A stretch of DNA of 64,000 nucleotides from Paraburkholderia acidicola (GTDB lineage: Bacteria > Pseudomonadota > Gammaproteobacteria > Burkholderiales > Burkholderiaceae). The position numbers were made by a program, and so were the translations under genes. How positions within the stretch are numbered: position 1 is the first letter of the stretch; every line of letters begins with the position of its first letter. Positions 9,418 to 18,808 of the stretch are shown piece by piece. Location: the NCBI RefSeq assembly GCF_002362315.1, contig NZ_MTZV01000003.1, positions 124,001-188,000 of the forward strand. Reading direction: 5' to 3'. The notes beneath the pieces are model-generated. The model saw nothing but the letters and a program-made list of their open reading frames with translations. It was not told where the DNA came from and ran no database searches.

Positions 9418-10245
9418 ATGGATGCACGAAGCCAGGACTCTGCGAGCAAAACGACGCCGACCCGCGAACGTTTCGCCGCATTCCCCGCCAACGCCGTGAA
9501 CTGGGTCGCCGTATGGCGCCGCAACTATCTGGTCTGGCGCAAGCTCGCGCTCGCCTCGATGTTCGGCAACCTCGCCGATCCGATGATCTATCTGTTTGGT
9601 CTCGGCTTCGGCCTCGGGATGATGGTCGGGCACGTCGACGGTGTGTCGTACATCGCGTTCCTCGCGGCGGGCACGGTGGCATCGAGCGTGATGATGTCGG
9701 CGAGCTTCGAATCGATGTACTCGGGTTTCTCGCGCATGCACGTGCAGCGCACCTGGGAGGCGATCATGCACACGCCGCTCACGCTCGGCGATATCGTGCT
9801 CGGGGAAGTGATCTGGGCAGGCAGCAAGTCGGTGCTGTCGGGTGTCGCGATCATGCTGGTGGCAGGCGCGCTCGGCTACGCGAGCTTTCCGTCGATGCTT
9901 TTCGCGTTGCCTGTCATCGTGCTCGCAGGCATGGCGTTCTCGAGCGTCGCGATGATCGTGACGGCGCTCGCGCCGTCGTACGATTTTTTCATGTTCTATC
10001 AGACGCTCGTGATCACGCCAATGCTACTGCTCTCCGGCGTGTTCTTTCCGATCGCACAATTGCCGGCTGCTGCACGGCTGATCACACAGTTACTGCCGCT
10101 CTCGCATGCAGTTGAGCTGATCCGGCCTGCCATGCTCGACCGGCCAGCCGAGCACGCGGTACTGCACATCGCCGTGTTGACAGGCTATGTCATCGTGCCG
10201 TTCTGCATCTCGGCGATGCTGTTCAAACGGCGGATGATGCGCTAG
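9418..10245 (+). CDS. NodJ-like ABC-2 type permease
   Basis: This 275-residue inner-membrane protein has about six hydrophobic segments and the conserved ABC-2 region [20 protein letters not shown] followed by [12 protein letters not shown], the signature of NodJ/DrrB-type permeases. It forms an exporter with the preceding ATPase; length agrees with NodJ (about 260). No nod or other biosynthetic genes are adjacent, so the substrate cannot be inferred. Confidence 0.9.
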   Translation: MDARSQDSASKTTPTRERFAAFPANAVNWVAVWRRNYLVWRKLALASMFGNLADPMIYLFGLGFGLGMMVGHVDGVSYIAFLAAGTVASSVMMSASFESMYSGFSRMHVQRTWEAIMHTPLTLGDIVLGEVIWAGSKSVLSGVAIMLVAGALGYASFPSMLFALPVIVLAGMAFSSVAMIVTALAPSYDFFMFYQTLVITPMLLLSGVFFPIAQLPAAARLITQLLPLSHAVELIRPAMLDRPAEHAVLHIAVLTGYVIVPFCISAMLFKRRMMR

Positions 10246-10278
10246 CGCCAGCCGCGCGCGGCGCCGGTGTGCGGTGGG

Positions 10279-10701
10279 TCAGTCTTCGTCGTCGGTCCAC
10301 GGAATGTCGACGTCCGAAATGAACGCGACGGTTGCGAAGGGTCCGCCGTCCTGGCGACCGAGCTTCCCATCCGCCCGTTGCCATTCGACGCGAAACACGG
10401 TCGACGGGTCGTCGGCGACCAAACGGATCGTACGCAACTCGTCCGGATCGCTCTCTTCGACCGGACCGTCGAGCGAAATCAGCAGCGCCTGCGGCCAGAG
10501 GCCGTCGGCCGGATCGTAAATGCGATCCCCATCCTGTATCAGTGTGAACGCCTCGACGCCGATCGTCGCCGATGCTTCGACGATCATCTTGCCCAATGCG
10601 CGTAGCAGCGCGGTAGCCCGTGCCGAGTTCGCGTGGCGGATTGCAAGATCGCCGCGCGTCAGCGCCTGTTCGAGTTTCGGATTCGTTTTTTGTTGGGCCA
10701 T
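10279..10701 (-). CDS. Conserved-looking protein of unknown function, 140 aa
   Basis: This soluble acidic protein starts MAQQKTNPKLEQALTR and ends with WTDDED. A helical first half is followed by alternating strands (VEAFTLIQDGDRIYDP, FRVEWQRADGKLG). I recognise no family, catalytic motif, membrane segment or signal. It lies alone on the minus strand, converging with the NodJ-like gene (33 bp). Codon use and frame quality look like a real gene. Upstream, to 10953, I see no gene. Confidence 0.65.
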   Translation of the reverse strand: MAQQKTNPKLEQALTRGDLAIRHANSARATALLRALGKMIVEASATIGVEAFTLIQDGDRIYDPADGLWPQALLISLDGPVEESDPDELRTIRLVADDPSTVFRVEWQRADGKLGRQDGGPFATVAFISDVDIPWTDDED

Positions 10702-10953
10702 TCGATGTCCTGAGTCCTGTGGCTATGTGGCAGCAGCGAAACGCAGCCCGGCGCCAGGCACGGCCCGGTGATACGTTTCGCGGGGTGAATCGTACCATCG
10801 GTGCGAACCATAGCCGCTGCAGGCAGCCGCGCTGTGCCCTGCCTGTGGGCTGCCAGCGTGCGACCTGCGCGTTACCGCCTTCATCAGTTTAGGTCGTGAT
10901 TCAGCGATCGCCCATGGAGATTTGCAGGTACCGGGCACCCGAAAATCCAGCAG

Positions 10954-10990
10954 ACGGCATGGGATCCCGAGCCTTCCGATCCCATGCCGT
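10954..10990 (-). terminator. Perfect 13-bp hairpin after the aldo/keto reductase gene
   Basis: ACGGCATGGGATC (10954-10966) and its exact complement (10978-10990) are separated by an 11-base loop, 10 bp after the stop of the minus-strand reductase gene. The downstream T content is modest (GGATTTTC), so it may be a terminator or an RNA-stabilising 3' hairpin. Confidence 0.6.
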
Positions 10991-11000
10991 ACAAGTGCGA

Positions 11001-12053
11001 CTACGGCGCCGGATTCGGTTGCAATTCGTGCAGCGTGTCGATTTCCGCGAGGATCTCGGGCGAGAGCTTCACATCGATACTCGCGATGTTTTCCTTCAAC
11101 TGCTCGAGCGAAGTGGCGCCGATCAGGTTGCTCGTCACGAACGGCCGGCTGTTGATGAACGCGAGTGCGAGCTGCGCCGGTGATAACCCATGACGTCGCG
11201 CCAGCTCGACATAACGCGTGGTGGCCTGCACCGTATGCGGCTTGCTGTAGCGCTGGAAGCGCTCGAACAGCGTGATGCGCGCACCGGCCGGCCGTGCGCC
11301 GCCCTCGTATTTGCCCGACAGCCAGCCGAACGCCAGCGGCGAATACGCGAGCAAACCGACGTGCTCGCGATGGCTGAACTCCGACAAACCGCTTTCGAAC
11401 GTTCGATTCAGCAGACTATAGGGATTCTGGATCGTGACGATACGCGGCAGTCCCGCTTTCTCTGCGGCGCGCAGAAACTGCGCGACACCCCACGGCGTTT
11501 CGTTTGACACACCGATATGCCGCACCTTCCCGGCCTTCACGAAATCCGCCAGCACCGCCAGCGTTTCCTCGATCGGTACCGTGTAGGCATCGTCGATCCA
11601 CGGGTAGGCGCTGCGACCGAAGGTCATCGTGCTGCGATCGGGCCAATGCAGCTGGTACAGATCGACGTAATCGGTCTGCAGGCGCTTGAGGCTGTCGTTC
11701 AGCGCCTCGGTCAGATTCTTGCGATCGAACTGGTTGCCCTCGCCGCGGATGTGCCGCGGGTTGTGCGGTTGACGCGCCGGCCCGGCGATCTTGGTGGCCA
11801 GCACGATCTTGTCGCGTGCGCTGCGGTGCTGTGCGATCCACGTACCGATGAAACGCTCGGTCGAGCCCTGCGTCTCCGGTCGCGGCGGTACCGGGTACAT
11901 TTCGGCCGCGTCGATCAGCGTGACGCCCTGGGCCAGCGCATAGTCGATTTGCGCGTGCGCCTCCTGCTCGGTGTTCTGTTCGCCCCACGTCATCGTGCCA
12001 AGGCCGATCAGACTGACCTGTACATCCGTATTGCCAAGTCTGCGGTATTCCAT
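11001..12053 (-). CDS. Aldo/keto reductase of the Tas type
   Basis: This 350-residue NADPH-dependent oxidoreductase has a TIM-barrel fold. The catalytic set is visible: Asp and Tyr in VTLIDAAEMYPVP, Lys in IVLATKIAG and His in VDLYQLHWPDR. The AEMYPVPPRPETQGSTE segment is typical of Tas and its relatives, and the insert MTFGRSAYPW near residue 150 is also found there. The physiological substrate of Tas-like enzymes is not settled. The gene stands alone, with a hairpin directly after it, and diverges from the MFS gene. Confidence 0.9.
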   Translation of the reverse strand: MEYRRLGNTDVQVSLIGLGTMTWGEQNTEQEAHAQIDYALAQGVTLIDAAEMYPVPPRPETQGSTERFIGTWIAQHRSARDKIVLATKIAGPARQPHNPRHIRGEGNQFDRKNLTEALNDSLKRLQTDYVDLYQLHWPDRSTMTFGRSAYPWIDDAYTVPIEETLAVLADFVKAGKVRHIGVSNETPWGVAQFLRAAEKAGLPRIVTIQNPYSLLNRTFESGLSEFSHREHVGLLAYSPLAFGWLSGKYEGGARPAGARITLFERFQRYSKPHTVQATTRYVELARRHGLSPAQLALAFINSRPFVTSNLIGATSLEQLKENIASIDVKLSPEILAEIDTLHELQPNPAP

Positions 12054-12213
12054 CGAACGGTCCCTGTTGATTGAGTCAATCGGAAAACGTCGAAATTAAC
12101 ATGACGGCGCGACACGTGCAGCACCGCTAGAATGTCGCTCGGTATCACGAGCGCATATCTTTCTTGTCTGTGCCTTCGTTCCGACGCAGTGCCGTTTCCG
12201 GAGTGTTATCCCG

Positions 12214-13644
12214 ATGTCAGGTTCGCCATCCGTTGCAGCCCGCCCCAGTGGTTCGTCGCTGATCGTGACGCTGGTCGCCGCCGCGTTCTTCATGGAGAAC
12301 CTCGACGGCACGATCATCGCGACCGCGCTGCCGCAGATGGCCCGCTCGTTCGGCGTGCAGCCGGTCGAACTGAGCATCGGCATCACCTCGTACCTGCTGA
12401 CGCTCGCGGTATTCATCCCGGCCAGCGGCTGGGTGGCGGACCGGTTCGGCGTGCGTGCGGTGTTCACGACTGCGATCGCGGTGTTCACGGCCGCATCGGT
12501 CGTCTGCGGGATGACCGATGGGCTGGTCCCGTTCACGGCGGCGCGGATCGTCCAGGGGATCGGCGGCGCGATGATGGTACCGGTCGGGCGGCTCGCGGTA
12601 TTGCGCGCGACTTCCAAAGACAACCTGATGCGCGCGATCTCGATCATCACGTGGCCCGGTCTCGTCGCGCCGGTTATCGGGCCGCCGCTCGGCGGGCTCA
12701 TCACGACGCATGCATCGTGGCGCTGGATCTTCTATCTGAATCTGCCGCTCGGACTGATCGGCATCGTGCTCGCATGGCGCTTTCTCGATACGGCGAGGGA
12801 TCCGGAAAAACGTCCGTTCGATGGCGTTGGTTTCGCGTTGTGCGGAATCGCCGGTACGGCCGTGATGTACGCGATGGAATTGACCGGGCGCACGGACGCA
12901 TCCTGGCTCGAAACGTTCGCCTTCCTGCTCGCCGGCGTGGTGACCGGTGCGGCGGCGCTGTTTCATTTGCGGCGCACTTCGCACCCGGTTGTCGATCTGA
13001 CCGCGTTTCGTGTGAAAACTTTTGCAGTAGCAATGAGCGGCGGTCTGCTGTTTCGCATCTCGATCAGCGCGGTCCCCTTCCTGCTACCGCTGATGTTCCA
13101 GGTCGGTTTCGGCATGGACGCGTTCCGCTCCGGGCTGCTGACGCTCGCGGTCTTCGCCGGCAATCTCGCGATGAAAGTCGTCACCACGCCCGTGATGCGC
13201 CGCTTCGGCTTCCGGTCCGTGCTGCTCGTGAACGGTGCGTTTGCTGCGCTGTCGCTGGCGGCGATGAGCCTGCTCACGCCCACTACGCCGTATGCGTGGA
13301 TCGTGATCGTGCTGTTCGTCAGTGGGCTTGCGCGATCGTTGCAGTTCACCGCGATCAACACGCTGAGTTTCGTCGACGTGCCGAAACCGCAGATGAGCGA
13401 CGCCTCGACGTTATCGAGCACACTCAGTCAGATGACGATGGGAATGGGCGTTGCACTCGGCGCGATCGCGCTGCGCGTCGCGGCCTGGCTGCATGGACAT
13501 GGCACGCAATCCATCACGCCCGCCGACTTCAGCGTCGCGTTCCTGCTGGTCGCCGCAGTCGGCATCGTGGCGATCGTCGACGTGTTCACACTCGATCGCG
13601 ACGCTGGCGCGCATGTCAGCGGACACGGCGGGCGTAGCGCATGA
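12214..13644 (+). CDS. MFS multidrug efflux transporter, DHA2 (EmrB/QacA-like) family
   Basis: This 476-residue transporter shows the expected motifs: NLDGTIIATALPQMARSFG in the first helix (motif D1), GWVADRFGVR (motif A) and LVAPVIGPPLGG (motif C of antiporters). Hydrophobicity suggests 13-14 membrane helices. It probably exports drugs or metabolites by proton antiport at the inner membrane. No membrane-fusion partner (EmrA) is adjacent, so it may act alone as MdtD does. A TAGAAT -10-like element lies at 12128-12133. Substrate unknown. Confidence 0.88.
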   Translation: MSGSPSVAARPSGSSLIVTLVAAAFFMENLDGTIIATALPQMARSFGVQPVELSIGITSYLLTLAVFIPASGWVADRFGVRAVFTTAIAVFTAASVVCGMTDGLVPFTAARIVQGIGGAMMVPVGRLAVLRATSKDNLMRAISIITWPGLVAPVIGPPLGGLITTHASWRWIFYLNLPLGLIGIVLAWRFLDTARDPEKRPFDGVGFALCGIAGTAVMYAMELTGRTDASWLETFAFLLAGVVTGAAALFHLRRTSHPVVDLTAFRVKTFAVAMSGGLLFRISISAVPFLLPLMFQVGFGMDAFRSGLLTLAVFAGNLAMKVVTTPVMRRFGFRSVLLVNGAFAALSLAAMSLLTPTTPYAWIVIVLFVSGLARSLQFTAINTLSFVDVPKPQMSDASTLSSTLSQMTMGMGVALGAIALRVAAWLHGHGTQSITPADFSVAFLLVAAVGIVAIVDVFTLDRDAGAHVSGHGGRSA

Positions 13645-13684
13645 CATACGCCGCACTACCGCGCCACCTTCATCCGGACGCACG

Positions 13685-13897
13685 ATGAATCCCGAACACC
13701 TCGAACTGCTCCTGACACGCGTGATGCCCTACGGCAAGTACAAGGGACGCGTCATCGCGGATCTGCCGGGACACTACCTCAACTGGTTCGCGAGTCAGGG
13801 TTTCCCGCCCGGCGAAATCGGGCGGTTGATTGCACTGATGCACGAGATCGATCACAACGGACTGAAGAGTTTGCTGGAGCCGTTGCGCAGGCGCTGA
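13685..13897 (+). CDS. DUF3820-like small protein
   Basis: This 70-residue protein contains MPYGKYKGRVIADLPGHYLNWF, which matches the MPFGKYKG...LP..YL.W pattern of DUF3820 (putative quorum-sensing-regulated virulence factor family), with GFPPGEIGRLIALMHEI following. It probably folds as a small helical domain. It begins 40 bp after the MFS gene and could be read from it. The ATG at 13685 is the first start giving the family length. Function unknown. Confidence 0.78.
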   Translation: MNPEHLELLLTRVMPYGKYKGRVIADLPGHYLNWFASQGFPPGEIGRLIALMHEIDHNGLKSLLEPLRRR

Positions 13898-13927
13898 GTG
13901 ATCGGCAGCGCATTGATGCGCCTTCGC

Positions 13928-14557
13928 CTAACCAAGGATCTGACGCAACGCCTGGATGTGTTCGGTGACCAGACGCTGGCTCGCCTGGATATCGAGGCAC
14001 AGCGCCTCGTCGGTCATCTGCTCGGTGCCGTCGCCGAAGCGCGACGCGCTGATCGCCCGCCCGATCGCACCGTACGCAAGCTTCAACCGAATCAGATCGG
14101 ACACCGCTTCGGGAAAACCGAACTGATACAGATTGAGGGAATTGAGCGCGTGCAGCGTTTCGTTGAAGAAGCGTTCGTTGTAAGAGCCAAGCAATAGCAG
14201 TTCGTCGACGACGTGTCCCTGAAAGCCGGCGGCCGCCGCGTCCGCCTGCTCCTGCGCCAGATCGCAGAGTTCGAGGATGCCGTTCTTCTTGCGTTGATCC
14301 CGGTCTGCAGCCTCTTCGAGCGCACGCGCGCGCTCCTGCTTCAACTGATAACGAACCACCGCAAACGAACCGATGATCGCCGCGATCGAACCAAACGCCT
14401 GAATCCAGGCAGCCCATGCGGTGGACTCACCGGGCATGTGCGTCAGCGCCGCCGCGAGGACCAGGCCAAGCGCGAAACCAGCCAACGCGATCATCGCATC
14501 GCGCCGCTGGTGGACGCTTGCTTGCTTCGAGGTTCGGCGTTCGTTGGTGTTCATCAC
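13928..14557 (-). CDS. Membrane protein of unknown function with coiled-coil segment
   Basis: This 209-residue protein has two hydrophobic helices (about residues 22-42 and 46-68), then a charged, likely coiled-coil stretch (YQLKQERARALEEAADRDQR) and a helical cytoplasmic domain. I recognise no named family; the layout resembles small two-helix membrane proteins of unassigned role. Starts at 14557 or 14554 are both possible because the frame begins with two Met codons. It converges with the DUF3820-like gene. The 249 bp between its start and tRNA-His show no further gene. Confidence 0.65.
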   Translation of the reverse strand: MMNTNERRTSKQASVHQRRDAMIALAGFALGLVLAAALTHMPGESTAWAAWIQAFGSIAAIIGSFAVVRYQLKQERARALEEAADRDQRKKNGILELCDLAQEQADAAAAGFQGHVVDELLLLGSYNERFFNETLHALNSLNLYQFGFPEAVSDLIRLKLAYGAIGRAISASRFGDGTEQMTDEALCLDIQASQRLVTEHIQALRQILG

Positions 14558-14806
14558 GCTCTCGACCGGATTTTTTTGATCCTATCATGGCCGATTGCGC
14601 GTAATGGGTCGCGGCAATCCGCACGTGACACGGCGCGAGTCTCGCTCGTTCTGACGTGTCAATTCAACGCGGGATTCGCATGAAGATGGACGCGACTCAA
14701 CAACGCCACGATTGACGAAAGCGGAAAACATCAAGCGAGACGAAGCACCGCGCCGCTATGCGGAAACAAATAGACGCTGAAGGGGAATTGATTCGGAAAG
14801 GCTAGA

Positions 14807-14883
14807 TGGGGTGGCTGATGGGACTCGAACCCACGACGACAGGAATCACAATCCTGGACTCTACCAACTGAGCTACAGCCACC
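14807..14883 (-). tRNA. tRNA-His (GTG)
   Basis: The minus strand reads GTGGCTGTAGCTCAGTTGG at the 5' end and folds into a full cloverleaf. The anticodon GTG lies in the loop between the CAGGA and TCCTG arms, GGTTCGAGTCC is the T loop, and the CCA end is encoded (14807-14809). The extra G at 14883 opposite the C discriminator is the G-1 that identifies tRNA-His. Confidence 0.96.
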
Positions 14884-14937
14884 ACTGGAAACATCTGTCT
14901 GGCTTGCCAAGAACTGGCTTACCGATCAAGAAGCGAG

Positions 14938-14943
14938 ATTATA
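14938..14943 (-). promoter_or_regulatory. -10 element of the tRNA-His gene
   Basis: A perfect TATAAT on the minus strand lies 54 bp upstream of the tRNA 5' end and 28 bp after the dusA stop. The -35 region is weak (AGGCAA-like). It suggests that tRNA-His has its own promoter, although read-through from dusA is possible. Confidence 0.5.
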
Positions 14944-14971
14944 CAAACATGATTCGTGTTTGCCTAGCCCT

Positions 14972-15973
14972 TTATTCACACATTTCAGCGGACTCGCGCA
15001 AATACTGCCGCGCTTCGTCAAAAATCGCGAGATCGCCGGTGGCCAGCTTTTTGTTGTCGGACAGCACTCTTCGCCATCCGCGTGCGCCGGCGACACCGCG
15101 ATAAAGACCGAGGGCATGGCGCGTGATCGAACCGAGAGGCGTGCCGCGCGCCACTTCTTTCGCGCAGTACTCGATGAGCTTTGCTTCGGCCTGCTCGCGC
15201 GTCAGCGCTTCGGTCGATGCGCCGTAAAAACGCGCGTCGACATCCGCGAGCACGTACGGGTTGTGATACGCCTCGCGTCCCAGCATCACACCGTCGACGT
15301 GCTGCAAATGCGCGTCCACTTCATCGAGCGTCTTCACACCACCATTGAGGATGATCTCCAGATGCGGAAAATCGCGCTTCAACTGATACGCGTAGTCGTA
15401 CTTGAGCGGCGGGATCTCGCGATTCTCTTTCGGGCTCAATCCTTTGAGAATCGCGTTGCGCGCGTGCACGATGAATACATCGCACCCGGCATCGGCGATC
15501 GTGCCGACGAAGTCCCGCACGAAGCTGTAGTCCTCGACGGCGTCGACGCCGATCCGATGCTTGACCGTGACCGGCACCGACACGACGTCGCGCATGGCCT
15601 TCACACAATCTGCAACGAGCGTCGGCTCATTCATCAGACATGCGCCGAACGCGCCACGCTGCACGCGCTCCGACGGGCAACCGCAGTTCAGATTGATCTC
15701 GTCGTAACCCCACTGCTCGCCTAGCTTTGCGGCTCGCTTGAGGTCGTCCGGCTCGCTGCCGCCGAGCTGGAGCGCCACGGGCGCTTCGTCGGCGGTAAAC
15801 GCGAGATGGCGCGCGACATCGCCGTGGATCAGCGCGCCAGTCGTGACCATTTCCGTGTAAAGCCACGTGTGGCGCGAGAGCGCGCGGTGGAACGAGCGGC
15901 AGTGGCGGTCGGTCCAGTCCATCATCGGGGCTACCGAGACGCGACGAGGACTGGCGGGTAGAACTGGAGACAT
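14972..15973 (-). CDS. dusA: tRNA-dihydrouridine synthase A
   Basis: This 333-residue flavoenzyme reduces uridine to dihydrouridine at positions 20/20a of tRNA, using FMN and NADPH. Visible are the FMN-barrel start VSVAPMMDWTDRHCR, the catalytic loop NLNCGCPSERV (Cys99 as proton donor), KHRIGVD, VHARNAILKGLSPKENREIPPL cut by the DusA-specific insertion, and LNGGVKTLDEV plus DGVMLGREAYHNP for phosphate binding. Length fits DusA (about 330). The gene is directly upstream of tRNA-His on the same strand. Confidence 0.94.
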   Translation of the reverse strand: MSPVLPASPRRVSVAPMMDWTDRHCRSFHRALSRHTWLYTEMVTTGALIHGDVARHLAFTADEAPVALQLGGSEPDDLKRAAKLGEQWGYDEINLNCGCPSERVQRGAFGACLMNEPTLVADCVKAMRDVVSVPVTVKHRIGVDAVEDYSFVRDFVGTIADAGCDVFIVHARNAILKGLSPKENREIPPLKYDYAYQLKRDFPHLEIILNGGVKTLDEVDAHLQHVDGVMLGREAYHNPYVLADVDARFYGASTEALTREQAEAKLIEYCAKEVARGTPLGSITRHALGLYRGVAGARGWRRVLSDNKKLATGDLAIFDEARQYLRESAEMCE

Positions 15974-16234
15974 AGGGACTGCCGGGCGGGGCGGGGGTGA
16001 CTCAAAACGCGATTTTACCGCAAACCAACCCAGCCCCCTTTCCCCGGGTTCAACCGCCCACCGGGCCCTCCCGATCCGGCCCCCAGCATTATTCCGTTTT
16101 AGAGAAAAGTAATTTCAGATAATCGGCATAGATTTTTGATAGTAAGGGAATACACTGAGTTCCATCGACGCTGCAACCGGAAACAAAACTTAGTCGCAGC
16201 GCCATCCCGAACGAAACCTGATTGGAGTCACATC

Positions 16235-16513
16235 ATGAAGACCAAACTTATCGCTGCTGCACTGATCGCCGCTTCCGCTGCATTCGCCGCTCCTGCTTTC
16301 GCTAGCGGCTACGGCCCGGCACCGTTCTATCGCCCCGCAGTTGGCGCGCCGGCTTCGCAACAAGGCCAGAGCGCACAAACGGTCGCTGCTGAGCAACAGC
16401 AAAGCGGCGTCGCGAATTCGTACGGCGGTGTCAGCGACACGTCGTCGCAAGCCGGTACGCGTGGTGCGTACGTCAAGCAAAGCGGCCCGGGCGCAGTGTT
16501 CTTCGGCCATTAA
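16235..16513 (+). CDS. Small secreted protein of unknown function
   Basis: This 92-residue protein has a clear Sec signal peptide: MKTKLIAAALIAASAAFA then APAFA-S, with cleavage expected near residue 24. The mature part is short, rich in Gln, Ser and Gly (QGQSAQTVAAEQQQSG) and ends GPGAVFFGH. It resembles the many small periplasmic proteins of Burkholderia (DUF4148-like), without a firm family match. The ATG at 16235 is supported by GGAG 7 bp upstream. A strong terminator 60 bp after the stop makes it a single-gene unit. An AT-rich stretch (about 16085-16155) probably holds its promoter. Confidence 0.8.
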   Translation: MKTKLIAAALIAASAAFAAPAFASGYGPAPFYRPAVGAPASQQGQSAQTVAAEQQQSGVANSYGGVSDTSSQAGTRGAYVKQSGPGAVFFGH

Positions 16514-16573
16514 TTTGCACAGGCAGTACGCAAATGGCCGGTCGATGATGACCGGTTAGCCACAGGGTATTAA

Positions 16574-16614
16574 CGATAAAGCCCGGTGTTCATGACGAAC
16601 ACCGGGCTTTATCG
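16574..16614. terminator. Strong bidirectional terminator
   Basis: A perfect 18-bp stem (CGATAAAGCCCGGTGTTC and its complement) with a 5-base loop is followed by TTTG on the plus strand. It lies between the secreted-protein gene (plus) and the molbindin gene (minus), and can end transcription from both sides. Confidence 0.9.
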
Positions 16615-16657
16615 TTTGTGGTCCACGGCGAGTGCCAGGTGGCACCCGTCAGCGGCA

Positions 16658-16873
16658 TCAAAGCCGCGCGATCGACACCTCAGTCGACTTGACCAGCGCG
16701 ACCACTTCCGCACCGACCTTGAGTTCGAGTTCGTCGACCGAGCGCGTCGTGATCACCGACGTGACGACGCCAAACGGCGTATCGACGTCGACCTCGGACA
16801 CCACCGGCCCACGGATGATCTCCTTGACCTTGCCCTTGAACTGATTGCGTACGTTGATTGCGGAAATGCTCAT
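16658..16873 (-). CDS. Molbindin-type TOBE domain protein (Mop)
   Basis: This 71-residue protein is one complete Mop/TOBE domain: MSISAINVRNQFKGKVKEI, then GPVVSEVDVDTPFG, VVTSVITTRSVDELELKVG and a final VVALVKSTEVSIA strand. Such molbindins bind molybdate or tungstate as hexamers in the cytoplasm for storage or homeostasis. It lies 95 bp after ssuB on the same strand and may be transcribed with the sulfonate genes. Confidence 0.88.
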   Translation of the reverse strand: MSISAINVRNQFKGKVKEIIRGPVVSEVDVDTPFGVVTSVITTRSVDELELKVGAEVVALVKSTEVSIARL

Positions 16874-16968
16874 AGCGTGTGACTCCAGTGGATCGATAAA
16901 AGGTCAGGTAGACGAGGCGTCCCCTGCCATCCTGTGACTGCGCATAAGACAACGCGTAAGACAGCGCA

Positions 16969-17958
16969 TCAAACTGCCCAACGAACCTCGGTCGGGCGCG
17001 CGATGCGGTCCGTACGGCGCGCGTCGTGTGCGTCATATGCGTGGTAAGGCAGTGCGTCGTCGTGCACGGTCGTTTTCAGTACCCGTTGCAGCACATGCTC
17101 CTCGAGCGCCGCAAAACCAGCCGATGCCCGCGCCCGCGGACGCTCGAGCGGCACCGGCTGATCGAGTGCGATGCGCCCTTCTTCGATCAGCAGAATCCGG
17201 TCGCCGAGCGCTACGGCCTCGTGCACGTCGTGCGTGACGAGCAACGCGGTGAAACGATGTTCGTGCCACAGCCGTTCGATCAGCGCATGCATTTCGATGC
17301 GCGTCAGCGCATCGAGCGCGCCGAGCGGCTCGTCGAGCAACAGCAGTTGCGGCCGATGAACCAGCGCGCGCGCCAGCGCAACACGTTGTCGCTGGCCACC
17401 GGAAAGTTGCGCAGGCCAGTCGTCCGCACGGGCTTCGAGGCCAACTTCTGCGAGCACGGCGCGCGCCGTATCGCGGGCACCCCGGCCGAGTCCAAGCATC
17501 ACGTTCTGAATGACCGTTTTCCACGGTAGCAATCGCGCGTCCTGAAACATGATCCGCGTGTCGAGCGGTGCACCGTCTTCCGAGCGCTTTTCGAGCACGC
17601 CCGCGCTGGTTGCTTCGAGTCCGGCAATCAGGCGCAGCAGTGTCGACTTGCCGCAGCCGCTGCGCCCGACGATCGCAACAAAACTGCCGCGCTCGATCGA
17701 CAGATCGAAGTTCTCGAGCACGGTGCGTTCGCCGTAGCGCTTGCCGACGCCGCGCAACTCGACCGCGTGATCGGCGGGCTTGGCAGCATCGCGAGTGAGT
17801 GGCGTAGGTGGCCCAGGCTCATAACGATGCGCGTGCGGCGCAGAAACCTCGCCCGCGTCGCTATCGTGCGTATCGTGCGTGCGCGGCTGCGCCAGTTCGG
17901 CTTCGAGATCGCTGCCCGCAATCCCGCCCCACGACGACGCCCATGTAGTCGCGCTCAT
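16969..17958 (-). CDS. ssuB: Aliphatic sulfonate ABC transporter ATPase SsuB
   Basis: This 329-residue ATPase has Walker [10 protein letters not shown], signature [15 protein letters not shown], Walker [16 protein letters not shown] and [31 protein letters not shown] is typical of the SsuB/TauB group. An N-terminal extension of about 65 residues precedes the ABC domain, a common feature in Burkholderia SsuB. The C-terminal tail is also longer than in E. coli (255 residues). Start overlaps the ssuC stop by 4 bp. Its role is energy supply for sulfonate import. Confidence 0.9.
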   Translation of the reverse strand: MSATTWASSWGGIAGSDLEAELAQPRTHDTHDSDAGEVSAPHAHRYEPGPPTPLTRDAAKPADHAVELRGVGKRYGERTVLENFDLSIERGSFVAIVGRSGCGKSTLLRLIAGLEATSAGVLEKRSEDGAPLDTRIMFQDARLLPWKTVIQNVMLGLGRGARDTARAVLAEVGLEARADDWPAQLSGGQRQRVALARALVHRPQLLLLDEPLGALDALTRIEMHALIERLWHEHRFTALLVTHDVHEAVALGDRILLIEEGRIALDQPVPLERPRARASAGFAALEEHVLQRVLKTTVHDDALPYHAYDAHDARRTDRIARPTEVRWAV

Positions 17959-18770
17959 GTCTTCGCTCCTCGTTGATACGCGGGATGCCAGCGCAGCGTA
18001 ACGCGCTCAAGCGTCTTCGCGAGCATGTCCGCGAGCTTGCCGAGCCCGGCATACAGCAGGATGCCGACCACCACGACGTCGGTCTGCAAGAATTCGCGTG
18101 CGTTCATCGTCATATAGCCGATGCCCGATTGCGCGGAGATCGTTTCGGCCACGATCAGCGTGACCCACATCAGGCCGAACGCGAAACGCACACCGACGAG
18201 TATCGACGGCAACGCACCAGGCAACACCACGTGGCGATACAGCGCGAGCCCCTTCACGCCATAGCTGCGCGCCATCTCGATCAGGTTCGCATCCACCGAG
18301 CGGATGCCATGAAACGTGTTCACGTAGATCGGAAAAAACACGCCGAGTGCGACCAGAAACACCTTCGCCTCTTCTTCGATGCCGAACCAGAGAATCACGA
18401 GTGGGATCATCGCGAGCGCGGGGATGTTGCGGATCATCTGCACCGTCGAATCGAGCGCGACTTCCGCGGGTTTGAAGAGACCGGTCGCGAGTCCGAGCAC
18501 GAGGCCGATGCTGCCGCCGATCGCAAAACCCGACACCGCGCGCCAGGTACTGACCTTCACGTCGGCCCACATTTCGCCCGACTGGATCAGCGACCACGCG
18601 GCCTTCACGACCGCAATCGGTTCCGGCAACACGCGCGTCGACAGCACGCCGCTGCGCGCGGCGAATTCCCACGCGAGCAGGATGGCAAGCGGTGCGATCC
18701 ACGGCGCCGCGTGCGTGGCCAGCCGGCGCAGCACACCTTGTTTCGTTGGATTCACGTTGAACTGGGCCAT
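17955..18770 (-). CDS. ssuC: Aliphatic sulfonate ABC transporter permease SsuC
   Basis: This 271-residue inner-membrane permease has about six hydrophobic segments and the binding-protein-dependent permease signature in [30 protein letters not shown] split across the EAA loop. [10 protein letters not shown] closes the protein, as in SsuC. It forms the channel with SsuB and lies 38 bp after ssuD. No binding-protein gene (ssuA) is in this cluster, so the periplasmic receptor must be encoded elsewhere or be shared. Confidence 0.92.
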   Translation of the reverse strand: MAQFNVNPTKQGVLRRLATHAAPWIAPLAILLAWEFAARSGVLSTRVLPEPIAVVKAAWSLIQSGEMWADVKVSTWRAVSGFAIGGSIGLVLGLATGLFKPAEVALDSTVQMIRNIPALAMIPLVILWFGIEEEAKVFLVALGVFFPIYVNTFHGIRSVDANLIEMARSYGVKGLALYRHVVLPGALPSILVGVRFAFGLMWVTLIVAETISAQSGIGYMTMNAREFLQTDVVVVGILLYAGLGKLADMLAKTLERVTLRWHPAYQRGAKT

Positions 18771-18808
18771 GACGGGCTGCTCCTCGATTCGTCAGCGCTA
18801 TGTATGGC

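Noticed and set aside
12132..13637. A 501-residue open frame on the plus strand
   Set aside because: It is Arg-rich, has no family pattern and overlaps the clear MFS transporter in another frame, so it is a GC-driven shadow.
14807..16234. Possible genomic island at dusA/tRNA-His
   Set aside because: No integrase, no direct repeat of the tRNA end and no change in base composition beside it were seen.
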